Source: JAAXHB01 sp965214945
GTDB lineage: Bacteria > Actinomycetota > Acidimicrobiia > Acidimicrobiales > Aldehydirespiratoraceae
Assembly: GCA_965214945.1 (NCBI GenBank)
Contig: OZ244029.1
Coordinates: forward strand, 2,666,001 to 2,730,000
Length of the DNA stretch: 64,000 nt
Direction: 5' to 3'
Shown: positions 1 to 8,142 of the stretch, in pieces
Layout of the letters: every line of letters begins with the position of its first letter
Position numbering within the stretch: position 1 is the stretch's first letter
Notes under the pieces: model-generated
Told to the model about the DNA's origin: nothing
Database searches by the model: none
Seen by the model: the letters and a program-made list of their open reading frames with translations, nothing else
Position numbers and translations under genes: made by a program

Positions 1-40
1 ATCAGTAGGCGCGGATGTGTCAGTCATCTGCCGCGTGGTG

Positions 41-63
41 TCGCTTTAGAAGCCATAAAGCGA
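41..63. other. 8-bp inverted repeat (hairpin)
   Basis: TCGCTTTA and TAAAGCGA form a perfect 8-bp stem around a 7-nt loop. It lies downstream of the minus-strand DUF2784 gene and could end that transcript or one entering from the left edge. There is no T-tract, so the terminator reading is only a guess. Confidence 0.4.
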
Positions 64-132
64 GCGACGCCCGGAAGAAATCCTGTTGGCTGCTAGCCCT
101 CGGAGAGCGAAACGCGTAGTTCATTCTCCGGT

Positions 133-190
133 CCTTGAAGCTGGAAGCCCCGATCCTTGAAGCTGGAAGACCTTGGCCTCGAAGCTGTAA
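133..190. repeat. 22-bp tandem repeat, three copies, the last degenerate
   Basis: TCCTTGAAGCTGGAAG occurs at 133 and 155, and a worn third copy (CCTCGAAGCTG) follows at 178, giving a period of 22 bp. The array lies just beyond the 3' end of the DUF2784 gene. It is one of many short duplications at gene edges in this window. I see no coding role. Confidence 0.7.
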
Positions 191-213
191 TGCCTCGGAT
201 CGGTATCCGGCGG

Positions 214-588
214 CTACCCGCTCAGACCGCGGCGCGGCGAGGGCCTCGCGAAGCGCCCGTAAGCCCAGGCGGTTGGGATGATCCACGCCCCTAAGAGCAC
301 CAGGTTCACCATCCCGTCGATCCCGGGCGGGTAGATCGGCTCCACCAGATAGTGCGAGATGAACCCCGAGTCGTAGGGCTCTCGCCCGGCCAAGCGCAGG
401 AAGTGCTTCTCCCAGACCGTCAACGGACAACCCGAGCCGCTGAGGTTGATCAAGACGGTCACGGCGATAGCGCCCAAGTGCCATCTCATGAGTGCCGGAA
501 CCCAACGCGACAGCGGGCCGCCCAACACGAGGAACGCTATGAACGACAAGTGCAACGCCACCACCAGCCAAGCCAGCAGCCGATACAT
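214..588 (-). CDS. DUF2784 family small membrane protein
   Basis: A 124-residue protein with three or four hydrophobic stretches (about residues 4-25, 34-48, 90-108). The pattern CPLTVWEKHF, then SHYLVEPIYPPG, is the signature of the DUF2784 family, whose function is unknown. Length matches the family (about 120). The ATG at 588 is preceded directly by a GTG at 591, so the start may be one codon longer. It faces away from the BMP transporter operon and appears to be a single gene. Confidence 0.8.
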   Translation of the reverse strand: MYRLLAWLVVALHLSFIAFLVLGGPLSRWVPALMRWHLGAIAVTVLINLSGSGCPLTVWEKHFLRLAGREPYDSGFISHYLVEPIYPPGIDGMVNLVLLGAWIIPTAWAYGRFARPSPRRGLSG

Positions 589-591
589 CAC

Positions 592-898
592 ACGGCCCGA
601 CCCATCACGCGATCAATGCCCAGCAACCTACACAGGTATGGCGGGCGCGGGGTATGGCGGGCCGCGGGCGCTGCCACGGCGAATCGGCCGGCACCCGCCT
701 CACCCTCGCAGCCGCTCTCCGGCTGCGAGACGGCAGGGCCGCCCTGCCCCGCGTTCGAGCCTGCTCTCGCACTGGGCGCTCGACTGGCTCGCCGAGTTCA
801 TCACCGAATCCGACACTTTCGGGGCGCGATGCTAAAGTCACGTTCTGGGTCTGCTTATAGGGCCTTCGAGACATCATCGACTCCAAAATGGAGGGCAC
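592..898. other. Intergenic region upstream of the first BMP operon
   Basis: No gene is supported here; the open frames are GC-driven. It must hold divergent promoters for the DUF2784 gene and the BMP operon, but no convincing -35/-10 pair was found. A 12-bp direct repeat GGTATGGCGGGC occurs at 635 and 651. CTCCA-aaa-TGGAG (881-893) is a small inverted repeat covering part of the ribosome-binding site of the lipoprotein gene. Confidence 0.5.
881..893 (+). promoter_or_regulatory. Inverted repeat overlapping the BMP lipoprotein ribosome-binding site
   Basis: CTCCA, AAA, TGGAG form a 5-bp stem whose right arm contributes GGAG to the GGAGGG Shine-Dalgarno in front of the ATG at 899. In RNA this could weaken initiation when folded. 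The stem is short, so a regulatory role is a guess. Confidence 0.3.
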
Positions 899-2104
899 AT
901 GAAACGATATTCACTCACATGGCTTGCGGCTGTGATCGCCGTTCTTGGGTTGGTTGCTGCAGCTTGCGGCGGTGACGACGACGAGCCGGCGGCGCAGGCG
1001 GATGCCGACGCTGATGAGTCGATGGCTGAAGAAGACATGGCCGAAGAAGACATGGCCGAGGACGACATGGCCATGGCCGAGGACGACATGGCCGAGGACG
1101 ACATGGCCATGGAGGACTCAATGGGCGATCACGCCCATCTCGACGCCAACGGCGACGGCAAGATCATCCTGGGCGTGGCCGCAGCAGGCCCCCGCGACGA
1201 CGGCGCGTATTATCAGGCCCTGGTCGATGCCGCCATCGAGATCTCCCAGGCCAACAACTGGGAAGACCCGGTGGTCATCGACAACATCGAGCCCGCCGTC
1301 GCCGACACCGAGCTTGAGAATCTGGTGGCCCAGAAAGTCGACATCGTCGCTGTGGGCGCAGGAGAGATAGCCGACCCACTGCCCGACATGGTGGAGAAGT
1401 ACCCAGAGGTGTTCTGGTACTGCAACTGCGGCACCGGCTATCCGCAGACGCCCGGCGTAGCTCTCAGCACCAACGACGGCGCCGAGATCGAGTACGTCGC
1501 CGGCATCGCCGCAGGCCTGCTGCTGCAAGAGCGCGGCGGCGACCAGGTGGCCATGATCGGCTGCTGCGACCTCGGATTCGAGGTCGAGACCGAGCTGGCG
1601 TTCCGACTCGGCCTCAAGGACATCGACCCGAGCTTCGACGTGACCTACACCCCGACCGGCAACTACCCGTTCGACTTCGACAACGTGGCAGGAGCCACCG
1701 AGGCGTTCAACGTGGCGCTCGACGGCGGGATGGACGCGGTCTACCCATATCTCGGCGGTGCGCACGAGCCGCTGGTTCAGCTCGCCAACGAGAACGACAT
1801 CATCGTGATGAGCGCGGGTGCCTCCAACGTGTGCGAGCGGACAGACCTGCACTGGGATATGGCCGTGCTGTTCGACGGCGGTGACTTCGCACGGGCGATC
1901 TTCCCGGGCATCGTCGCAGGCGACATACAAGAGGGCAGCATCAAGCTGTTCGCCGTCGGCAGGGACCCGGAGGTCGGAGCGAAGATCTGCGGTCCTACCC
2001 CCGAGCAGAAGGCCATTCTCGACCAAGCGCACGTGGATGTGGCCAACGGCCTCCACGAGGACACGTTCAACGAGATCAAGGCCGAGGCCTACGGCGGAGG
2101 CTGA
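899..2104 (+). CDS. BMP-family ABC transporter substrate-binding lipoprotein (first importer)
   Basis: A 401-residue secreted lipoprotein. Residues 1-22 are a signal peptide and VAAAC gives a lipobox with Cys23 as the lipid anchor. Residues about 25-75 form an acidic Met/Asp/Glu linker built from repeats of the type AEEDM/AEDDM. The rest reads as a BMP (PnrA-like) periplasmic-binding fold: an N-terminal strand IILGVAAAGPRDDGAYYQA, then a region rich in GVALSTNDG and GGDQVAMIGCCD. Known BMP proteins bind nucleosides or purines; this member's ligand is unknown. It heads an operon with an ATPase 4 nt downstream and two permeases. The linker repeats are nearly identical at DNA level, suggesting slippage. 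A GGAGGG ribosome-binding site precedes the ATG closely. Confidence 0.88.
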   Translation: MKRYSLTWLAAVIAVLGLVAAACGGDDDEPAAQADADADESMAEEDMAEEDMAEDDMAMAEDDMAEDDMAMEDSMGDHAHLDANGDGKIILGVAAAGPRDDGAYYQALVDAAIEISQANNWEDPVVIDNIEPAVADTELENLVAQKVDIVAVGAGEIADPLPDMVEKYPEVFWYCNCGTGYPQTPGVALSTNDGAEIEYVAGIAAGLLLQERGGDQVAMIGCCDLGFEVETELAFRLGLKDIDPSFDVTYTPTGNYPFDFDNVAGATEAFNVALDGGMDAVYPYLGGAHEPLVQLANENDIIVMSAGASNVCERTDLHWDMAVLFDGGDFARAIFPGIVAGDIQEGSIKLFAVGRDPEVGAKICGPTPEQKAILDQAHVDVANGLHEDTFNEIKAEAYGGG

Positions 2105-2108
2105 CAGC

Positions 2109-3752
2109 ATGGCCGAGCGGCCGGACGGCGGGACGGAAGCCCCCGCCGTCCGGCTCGCCTCCATCTCCAAGTCGTTCGGGTCGATCGTCGCTTGCGACAA
2201 CGTCGACCTGACCCTTCGCCGGGGCCGCATCCACGGTATTCTCGGCGAGAACGGCGCGGGCAAGTCCACCCTGATGAAGGTGCTGATCGGCCTGGTTCTG
2301 CCCGACGGCGGAAACATCGAAGTGGACGGCGTGCAATGCCAGATCCGCGATCCCCAGGACGCCGCCGAGCGGGGCATCGCCATGGTCCACCAGCATTTCA
2401 GCCTGGTGGAGCCGCTCACAGTGTGGGAGAACGTCACACTGGGCGACACCGGCCGTTTCGACGCCGCCGAGGCCCGCCGCAGGGTGGCTGAGATCAGCGA
2501 GCACTACGGCTTGGGCGTGGACGCCGACGCCCGGGTTGGCGATCTTCCAGCAGGAGTCCGCCAACGGGTGGAGATCATCAAGTGCCTGCGACGCGACCCC
2601 AGCATCTTGATATTCGATGAGCCCACCTCGGTGCTGACCCCGGCCGAGTCGGAGCGGCTGTTCGAAGTGCTGCGCAAGGCGGTCCTTGAGGAGAACCGAG
2701 CGGTGGCGCTGGTCAGCCACAAGCTCGACGAGATCCTCCACGCCACCGACGAGGTGACGATCATGCGCGCCGGGTCGGTGGTGCACCGAGTGTCGACAGC
2801 CGACGCCGACGCTCCGATGCTGGCCCGGGCGATGGTCGGACGGGAAGTGTCGCTGCGTTCTGAGGCGTCGGCACTAGGCCTCATCGCCCAGCAGGAGGCC
2901 TCGACCCACGGCCCGGATGGGCAGCATGCCGGCGGGCAGCCAACATCAGCCGCCCGAGCGCCGGTATTGCGCTTGCACGACGTGGTCGCCCGCGGTGCCG
3001 ACGACCGCTTCTCGCTTAACGGTCTGAGCCTCGAGGTGTTCGACTCTGAGGTTGTGGGCTTGGCCGGCGTGGAGGGCAACGGTCAGACGGAGATCGTCGA
3101 TGTGCTCTCCAGCCTGCTGGCCATCGAGTCCGGCACGATCGAGGTGGGCGGAGTTGAGGTGGAGCCGAACAAGCCGGGCGCCATGTCGGCTGCGGGCATG
3201 GCGGTCATCCCCGAGGACCGCCATTCGTCGGGGTGTGTGCTCGACATGACCGTGGCGGAGAACCTCTTCCTGGTTGACTTAGAGCGCATCACCCGCCGCG
3301 GCATCTACGACCCCGACGTGATGCGCAACGAGGCGGCGCGCCTGATCGACGAGTTCGAGATCCAGACCGCCGGGCCCGAAGCGCCGTTCTGGTCGCTGTC
3401 GGGCGGCAACCAGCAACGCGTGGTGCTAGCCCGCGAGCTGAGCAGCAGTCCCAAGGTGCTGGTGGCGGCCCAGCCCACTCGGGGACTCGACGTGGGGGCC
3501 ATCGAGTGGATGAGCGACCGGATCCGCCAGGTGGCCGACAGCGGTGTGGGCGTGTTGCTGATCTCCAGCGAGCTGGAGGAGATCCTCCAGCTCGCTGACC
3601 GGATCGCGGTTCTGTTCGCAGGCCGGATCGCCGGCGAGATGCAACGAGGCGAGGTCGATCTCGAGGAGCTGGGCCTGCTGATGGGCGGCGCAGGAGGAGC
3701 CGGACTGCCAGAAGACCTCATGAGCGACACCGGGCCGGGCGGCGCCCCATGA
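2109..3752 (+). CDS. ABC transporter double ATPase (BMP importer 1)
   Basis: 547 residues with two nucleotide-binding domains in one chain, as in RbsA/NupO-type importers. Domain 1 has Walker A GENGAGKST, the Q-loop HQHFSLVEPLTV, a signature-like AGVRQRVEIIK and Walker B LIFDEPTSVL. Domain 2 starts near residue 285 with a degenerate Walker A (GVEGNGQ) and a good signature LSGGNQQR. Such asymmetry is normal for this family. The ATG at 2109 has GGCGGAGG eight bases upstream; the longer open frame to the left is antiparallel noise over the lipoprotein gene. The last ten codons lie in the first copy of a 29-bp duplication that also creates the next start (see 3720-3777). Confidence 0.92.
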   Translation: MAERPDGGTEAPAVRLASISKSFGSIVACDNVDLTLRRGRIHGILGENGAGKSTLMKVLIGLVLPDGGNIEVDGVQCQIRDPQDAAERGIAMVHQHFSLVEPLTVWENVTLGDTGRFDAAEARRRVAEISEHYGLGVDADARVGDLPAGVRQRVEIIKCLRRDPSILIFDEPTSVLTPAESERLFEVLRKAVLEENRAVALVSHKLDEILHATDEVTIMRAGSVVHRVSTADADAPMLARAMVGREVSLRSEASALGLIAQQEASTHGPDGQHAGGQPTSAARAPVLRLHDVVARGADDRFSLNGLSLEVFDSEVVGLAGVEGNGQTEIVDVLSSLLAIESGTIEVGGVEVEPNKPGAMSAAGMAVIPEDRHSSGCVLDMTVAENLFLVDLERITRRGIYDPDVMRNEAARLIDEFEIQTAGPEAPFWSLSGGNQQRVVLARELSSSPKVLVAAQPTRGLDVGAIEWMSDRIRQVADSGVGVLLISSELEEILQLADRIAVLFAGRIAGEMQRGEVDLEELGLLMGGAGGAGLPEDLMSDTGPGGAP

Positions 3753-3777
3753 GCGACACCGGTCTAAGCGGCACCCC
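3720..3777 (+). repeat. 29-bp tandem duplication at the ATPase-permease junction
   Basis: Two 29-bp copies (3720-3748, 3749-3777) each begin ATGAGCGACACCGG and end GGC(G/A)CCCC, and a third ATGAGCG at 3778 starts the permease. The ATPase stop TGA sits in the ATGA of the second copy. The second copy encodes a 10-residue mini-ORF (3749-3781) whose own TGA overlaps the permease ATG. The duplication thus separated two genes that once overlapped by ATGA. Confidence 0.85.
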
Positions 3778-4896
3778 ATGAGCGAAAAGCCCAAGAGCCG
3801 GGCGGACTGGTCGCGTTTGCGCGAGACCTCAGTAGTGCTGGGCATGTACCTGGCATGCATCGTCACCGCCCTGTTCATCTCCGCTGTGATCGTGTCGGCC
3901 ACCGGCGGCTCCTGGCAGGCGGTTTTCTCCGCGCTGTTGGACGGCAGCCTGCGGGCGCCGGGCCGTTGGGGCAGGACGATCGGCATAGCCATACCGCTGG
4001 TGATCGTGGCGCTCGGCACCGCGATCAACGCCCGCGCCGGGCTTGTGAACATCGGACAGGAAGGCCAGGTCATGATGGGCACGGCGCTGGCCACCTACGT
4101 AGGGGTGAACATGGCCGGGCCCGGGCCTGTGGTGGTGCTATGCCTACTGGTCGCAGGGATCATCGGCGGTGCCATATGGGCGGGCATCGCCAGCGGGCTG
4201 CTGTATTGGCGGCGGGTGCCCGAGGTGCTCACCACGCTGCTGCTGATCACCGTGGCGTCCCAGGCCACTGGCTACGGCCTCAAGGTCGACTGGCTCCTGC
4301 TCGCGCCTTTCCGCGAAGACCGGTCGGTGCGCAACCAGGTCAGCGCTCAGCTCGCCAAGGACACCCGCGTGCCCCGCCTCGAAATCTGGGGCAACGACTT
4401 CCCGATCAGCGCTATCGCCGTGATCGTGATGGCGGCCATCGTGTATTTTCTGTTCAAGCGAAGCGTCTGGGGCTTCCGCATGAACATGCTGGGCCGCAAC
4501 CCTCGCACCGCTCAGCGTGCGGGCGTGTCCACCGTTCGGTACGGCACGGGAGCGATGCTGATCTCAGGCGGGTGCGCCGGGCTAGCCGGAGCGCTGATGC
4601 TTGCGGGTGGCGACTTCGGCAACTACCGGTTCACACCCGGTTTCGCCAACAACATCGGCTGGGAGGGGCTGCTGGTGGCGCTGGTAGCCCGCCGCCATCC
4701 CGTGGGGATTGTGGTGATGGCGTTCAGCTTCGCCGGTCTCCGAGCCGGCTCGGGCTTCTTGGCCGCCACCGGCGTGGAACGCGAGATCTCCCAAGTGGTG
4801 CAAGCGCTTCTGGTGCTGGCCTTGCTGGTGCCCCCCGCAATACTGTTCATCCGAGAGCGCCGCCGGGCGCTCGCAGCCACACGGGACAGAACCTGA
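3778..4896 (+). CDS. ABC transporter permease (BMP importer 1, NupP/YufP-like)
   Basis: 372 residues, a polytopic membrane protein of the BPD_transp_2 class. The family motif ARAGLVNIGQEGQVMMG lies near residue 85, followed by several membrane segments, a RNPRTAQRAGVS loop and GWEGLLVALVARRHP near residue 295. This is the first of two permeases that form the pore with the downstream protein. It is tied to the ATPase gene by the duplicated ATGAGCG start region and ends one base before the next ATG, so it is co-translated with both. Confidence 0.9.
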   Translation: MSEKPKSRADWSRLRETSVVLGMYLACIVTALFISAVIVSATGGSWQAVFSALLDGSLRAPGRWGRTIGIAIPLVIVALGTAINARAGLVNIGQEGQVMMGTALATYVGVNMAGPGPVVVLCLLVAGIIGGAIWAGIASGLLYWRRVPEVLTTLLLITVASQATGYGLKVDWLLLAPFREDRSVRNQVSAQLAKDTRVPRLEIWGNDFPISAIAVIVMAAIVYFLFKRSVWGFRMNMLGRNPRTAQRAGVSTVRYGTGAMLISGGCAGLAGALMLAGGDFGNYRFTPGFANNIGWEGLLVALVARRHPVGIVVMAFSFAGLRAGSGFLAATGVEREISQVVQALLVLALLVPPAILFIRERRRALAATRDRT

Positions 4897-4897
4897 T

Positions 4898-5833
4898 ATG
4901 GGTGATTTCTTCTCCGCTGTGGGCGACGTGCTCAGCAACGAGGTCTCGTACTCAGGCGCGATGCGTTTCGCGGCGCTGCTGGCATTCGCCGCTATAGGCG
5001 AGACCATTGCTGAGCGCGCCGGCACGCTCAATGTGTCACTAGAGGGCATGGTGCTCGGCGGCGCGTTCGCTGGCGCTTTGGGAATGCACCTCACGTCGTC
5101 GGTGACGGCCGGGCTGGTGCTGGCCACGTTGATCGGCATCCTGATCGCCGCGCTGCAGGCCAACATGAGCCATCGGCTGACCGCCAATCAGTTTGTGGTC
5201 GGCTTGGCACTCAACACTCTGGTGCTAGGGATCGCCAGCTTCCTCAACACCAGCATCGAGCCCCAGTCCACCGCCGCGCACCGTTTCGCCATCCCGTTGA
5301 TGTCGGAGATCCCGCTCATGGGCGAGGCCTTCTTCTACCAGCCGTGGCCTCTGTACCTGGTGTACCCGCTGATTCCTGCCGCCTGGTGGCTGCTCTACCG
5401 CACGCACTGGGGCCTGGAGGTGCGGGCCGTCGGGGAGAACCCGCAGTCCGCGGACGTGTCGGGCATCGACGTGAACAAGCGCCGCCGCCAGGCGATCTAC
5501 ATCGCCGGGCTCACCGCCGGGCTCGGCGGTGGGTATCTGGTGCTGGGCCAGGTGGGTCGCTTCGAGGACGCCATCGTCGGCGGACAAGGCTTCATCGCCA
5601 TCGCGGCTGTGATCTTCGGCGGGTGGACTATGCGAGGCGTGATCGGCGGCTGCATCCTGTTCGGAACGGTCAACTCATTCCGCCTGACGCTGCCGACGGT
5701 GGGTCACGAACTCAACTCCGAACTCCTGTCGGCGGCACCGTTCGTGGTGACCATCATCACGGTGTCGTTCTTCGCGCATCGCACGCACGAGCCCCGGGCG
5801 CTGGCCCAGCCTTTCGTCCGCGGCCTGACATGA
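4898..5833 (+). CDS. ABC transporter permease (BMP importer 1, NupQ/YufQ-like)
   Basis: 311 residues, the partner permease. Typical family features are GETIAERAGTLNVSLEGM near residues 33-50, a loop LEVRAVGENPQSADVSGID around residue 170-190 and the repeat GQGFIAIAAVIFGGW near residue 230. It ends in a short basic tail (RTHEPRALAQPFVRG), as in related proteins. It starts one base after the preceding stop and closes the four-gene importer. Confidence 0.9.
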   Translation: MGDFFSAVGDVLSNEVSYSGAMRFAALLAFAAIGETIAERAGTLNVSLEGMVLGGAFAGALGMHLTSSVTAGLVLATLIGILIAALQANMSHRLTANQFVVGLALNTLVLGIASFLNTSIEPQSTAAHRFAIPLMSEIPLMGEAFFYQPWPLYLVYPLIPAAWWLLYRTHWGLEVRAVGENPQSADVSGIDVNKRRRQAIYIAGLTAGLGGGYLVLGQVGRFEDAIVGGQGFIAIAAVIFGGWTMRGVIGGCILFGTVNSFRLTLPTVGHELNSELLSAAPFVVTIITVSFFAHRTHEPRALAQPFVRGLT

Positions 5834-5901
5834 CTACTGTCGCCCCATGACGGCTGCCGCTGCCATATGAAAACCGGCTCATATATGACCATCACAGCCA
5901 G

Positions 5902-5955
5902 ATGACCGCTACTCCCACGATCGACCAGATGACCGCTATTCCCACGATCGACGTA
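5902..5955 (+). repeat. 27-bp tandem duplication of a start region
   Basis: ATGACCGCTACTCCCACG with its next nine bases is repeated with few changes from 5929. Both copies begin with ATG and encode MTATPTIDQ and MTAIPTIDV. The copy lengthens the oxygenase by nine residues if the first start is used. Confidence 0.85.
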
Positions 5956-6915
5956 AGCGGCGCCCTGGGCGCGCAGGCATCACCGGCCCGCGCGCACGGG
6001 GTGGCGCAGGCCTTGGACGACGCCTGCATTAGCAGCGGATTCTTCATAGTCACAGGTCACGGTGTGGCGCCCGAACTCGTCGACGACGTGGTGGCTGTGT
6101 CGCGGGAGTTCTTCCGGCTCCCGCCGGAGGTCAAACAAAAGGTGGCACCACCCGGCCCGCCGCACTACCGCGGCTTCCTAGGGCTAGACACCACATCGCT
6201 GGCGGCCACGCTCGGTGACGACGAGATCCCGCCCGACTTGTGCGAGTCGTTCAACGTGGGACGCTTCGACGATCCCGAGATACGCGCCCGAGCCTTTGTG
6301 GAGGGGGCAGAGGCCACGTTCCTGCCGAACCTTTGGCCCGAGCAGCCAGCCCGCCTGAGGCCGCTCTTCGAGCGCTACTACCAGGTGCTGGAGCAGCTTT
6401 GCATGGACATGCTGCCGCTGTTCGCGCGGGCCTTGGGGCTGCCGCCGGGCTGGTTCCACGACAAGGTGGCCGACCACACCGCGCTGTTGCTCGTGAACTG
6501 GTACCCGCCTGCTGACACCGTCCGGCCCGGTCAGCTGCGCCGCGGCGCCCATACCGACTACGGGGCGTTTACCATCGTGGCGGCCGAGCAGATACCGGGG
6601 CTGCAAATCCGCGTCAACGGCGAATGGCTCGACGTGCCAGCCGTGCCGAACTCCTTCGTGGTCAACCTCGGCGACCTGATGGCCCGCTGGACGAATGACC
6701 GCTGGGTGTCGACACTGCACCGGGTGGTGATACCCGACGGCGACGATCGGCACCGCGACCGCGTGTCGGTCCCGTTCTTCTTTCAGCCGACGTACCGGGC
6801 CGTTATCGAGACGATCCCCACCACGGTCACCGCCGATCGCCCTCGCAAGTACGAGCCAGTGGTTTCCGGGGACTGGATCAAGGCCAAGTCGATGTCGATG
6901 CTCGAAGACCAGTAA
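5902..6915 (+). CDS. 2-oxoglutarate/Fe(II)-dependent oxygenase, isopenicillin N synthase-like
   Basis: 337 residues. An N-terminal DIOX_N region (FFIVTGHGV, REFFRLPPEVK) is followed by a 2OG-Fe(II) core. The iron ligands His217, Asp219 (HTDYG) and His273 (TLHRVV), and the 2-oxoglutarate-binding Arg287-Val-Ser289, are all present. Members hydroxylate or desaturate small molecules; the substrate is unknown. It lies 68 bp after the first BMP importer and may act on the imported compound. The first 18 codons are a 27-bp tandem duplication with an ATG in each copy (5902 and 5929), so either could be the true start. Confidence 0.88.
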   Translation: MTATPTIDQMTAIPTIDVSGALGAQASPARAHGVAQALDDACISSGFFIVTGHGVAPELVDDVVAVSREFFRLPPEVKQKVAPPGPPHYRGFLGLDTTSLAATLGDDEIPPDLCESFNVGRFDDPEIRARAFVEGAEATFLPNLWPEQPARLRPLFERYYQVLEQLCMDMLPLFARALGLPPGWFHDKVADHTALLLVNWYPPADTVRPGQLRRGAHTDYGAFTIVAAEQIPGLQIRVNGEWLDVPAVPNSFVVNLGDLMARWTNDRWVSTLHRVVIPDGDDRHRDRVSVPFFFQPTYRAVIETIPTTVTADRPRKYEPVVSGDWIKAKSMSMLEDQ

Positions 6916-6958
6916 ACGGCATTCAGCAAAGCGGCGGTCACCAGGAGCGTCAGGATCG

Positions 6959-7648
6959 GTGGGGGACGTCAACGGCCGGCAGAGTCCGCGCCTGATTTTG
7001 CTGATCGCGGCCGCGCTGGTGCTGGCCGCGGCGTGGGCACTCACCGAGTCCGGCCTGTTGAACCCTGCGGCGCTGTTCTCCGCGGACAGCGGCACCAGCG
7101 CCGAGCTGGTGACCGACGACCGCATCGGCGACTGCCGCGAAGCCGGGCGAGACACCGGCGAGCGATGCGACCCCGGAGCGGATGTGCGAACGGTTGTGTT
7201 GTCTTTGCACGACCGGACGACGCATGACCAGTCGCTGCACGACCGCAGCCTGGTGGTGGAGCTGGAGCTAACCGAAGCCCCCGATCTGACCCTCGGCGTG
7301 ATGTGGACAGCTGAGCTGTACGTGGAAGCGCGCAACGCCTTCACCGACAGCGGGATCATCTGCGGACTGACCAACGCGGGCGACGGCGAACTCGCCACCG
7401 GACTTGACGGTGAGCCAGTGGCCTACGCGCTCGCCAACCGCTTCTCCGGTGAGCTGCTGGGTGACAACGCCTGCTACGGCCGGCTGCGCGGATCATCCGC
7501 GAGGTTCGCCGCCGACATCAGCGGCCAGCCCGACGACGTCGAGTTCCGCGTGATCGGCTCAGTCAAACTCGAATACCCCGACCGTCCCGGCCATCCCGGA
7601 TCCGAAGACGACTTCCTGGTACGGGCAACACTGCAAGACCTGCGCTAA
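6959..7648 (+). CDS. Unrecognised membrane-anchored protein
   Basis: 229 residues from a GTG start, with AGGAG about 12 bases upstream. Residues 11-28 (LILLIAAALVLAAAWALT) are one membrane anchor; the rest is a soluble, probably exported domain with four cysteines (in DCREA, RCDPG, IICGL, NACYG) that could form two disulfides. It is 43 bp after the oxygenase and may share its transcript. No family was recognised. Codon pattern matches its neighbours, so I consider it a real gene. Confidence 0.6.
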   Translation: MGDVNGRQSPRLILLIAAALVLAAAWALTESGLLNPAALFSADSGTSAELVTDDRIGDCREAGRDTGERCDPGADVRTVVLSLHDRTTHDQSLHDRSLVVELELTEAPDLTLGVMWTAELYVEARNAFTDSGIICGLTNAGDGELATGLDGEPVAYALANRFSGELLGDNACYGRLRGSSARFAADISGQPDDVEFRVIGSVKLEYPDRPGHPGSEDDFLVRATLQDLR

Positions 7649-7780
7649 CCCCACACGCATCGCAGCGTTGCTCTGGGCCTGCTAATTGGCGTGACAGACA
7701 TAGGCGCCGTTTTTGATCTGCTCAACGCGAGCCCATGATCGTCGTTCAGCGAACGGGCCGGGTTGGGCCCGACAACGGGG
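7649..7780. other. Convergent intergenic gap with a 6-bp hairpin
   Basis: Between two convergent genes. CGGGCC and GGCCCG (7754-7759, 7766-7771) form a 6-bp stem with a GGGTTG loop close to the end of the minus-strand operon and may help termination. No T-tract and no gene are seen. Confidence 0.35.
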
Positions 7781-8086
7781 TCAGACTGACTTGAGGAGCA
7801 GGTCGCTGGTCTGGCCCGACACGAACAGTTCGCTGCCGTCCTTGAGGATATCGCGGTAGCCCTGCTCGGTGGGGAGCATCTCTAGGAAGTCGTCCAGGGC
7901 ACCCAAGTCACCAGCGTCGATCATCCAATACACCACGCCGTAGGCGCCGTAAGCCTCCATCCAAGACGTCACCGCGCCTCCGGGCGGCACCCGCTCGGCC
8001 ATATAGCCGGTGTAGCGCTGTATCCACGCCCGCACGCGAGCCACGTCGCTGGAGTCGACCTGCGCCTTGCGCACCATCCTCACCAT
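7781..8086 (-). CDS. Unrecognised 101-residue protein, last gene of the Rieske operon
   Basis: 101 residues, soluble, with a Tyr/Met/Trp-rich middle (VTSWMEAYGAYGVVYWMID) and the end DLLLKSV. It resembles small dimeric alpha/beta-barrel proteins in composition, but I cannot assign a family. The gene lies 56 bp after the DUF1989 gene on the same strand and is probably the end of that operon. A 17-bp tandem duplication carrying AGAAGGG and ATGAGCAG abuts its ATG. Confidence 0.6.
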   Translation of the reverse strand: MVRMVRKAQVDSSDVARVRAWIQRYTGYMAERVPPGGAVTSWMEAYGAYGVVYWMIDAGDLGALDDFLEMLPTEQGYRDILKDGSELFVSGQTSDLLLKSV

Positions 8087-8121
8087 CTGCTCATCCCTTC
8101 TGACTGCTCATCCCCTTCTGG
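8087..8121 (-). repeat. 17/18-bp tandem duplication directly upstream of a start codon
   Basis: Read on the minus strand, CAGAAGGG(G)ATGAGCAG occurs twice back to back and touches the ATG at 8086. Each copy holds a Shine-Dalgarno (AGAAGGG) and an ATGAGC, so it looks like a duplicated initiation region. Confidence 0.8.
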
Positions 8122-8142
8122 CTTGCCCGCTGTGGCAACGGC

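Noticed and set aside
1118..2449. A 443-residue minus-strand frame across the first BMP lipoprotein
   Set aside because: Antisense to two clear genes, His/Val-rich without motifs.
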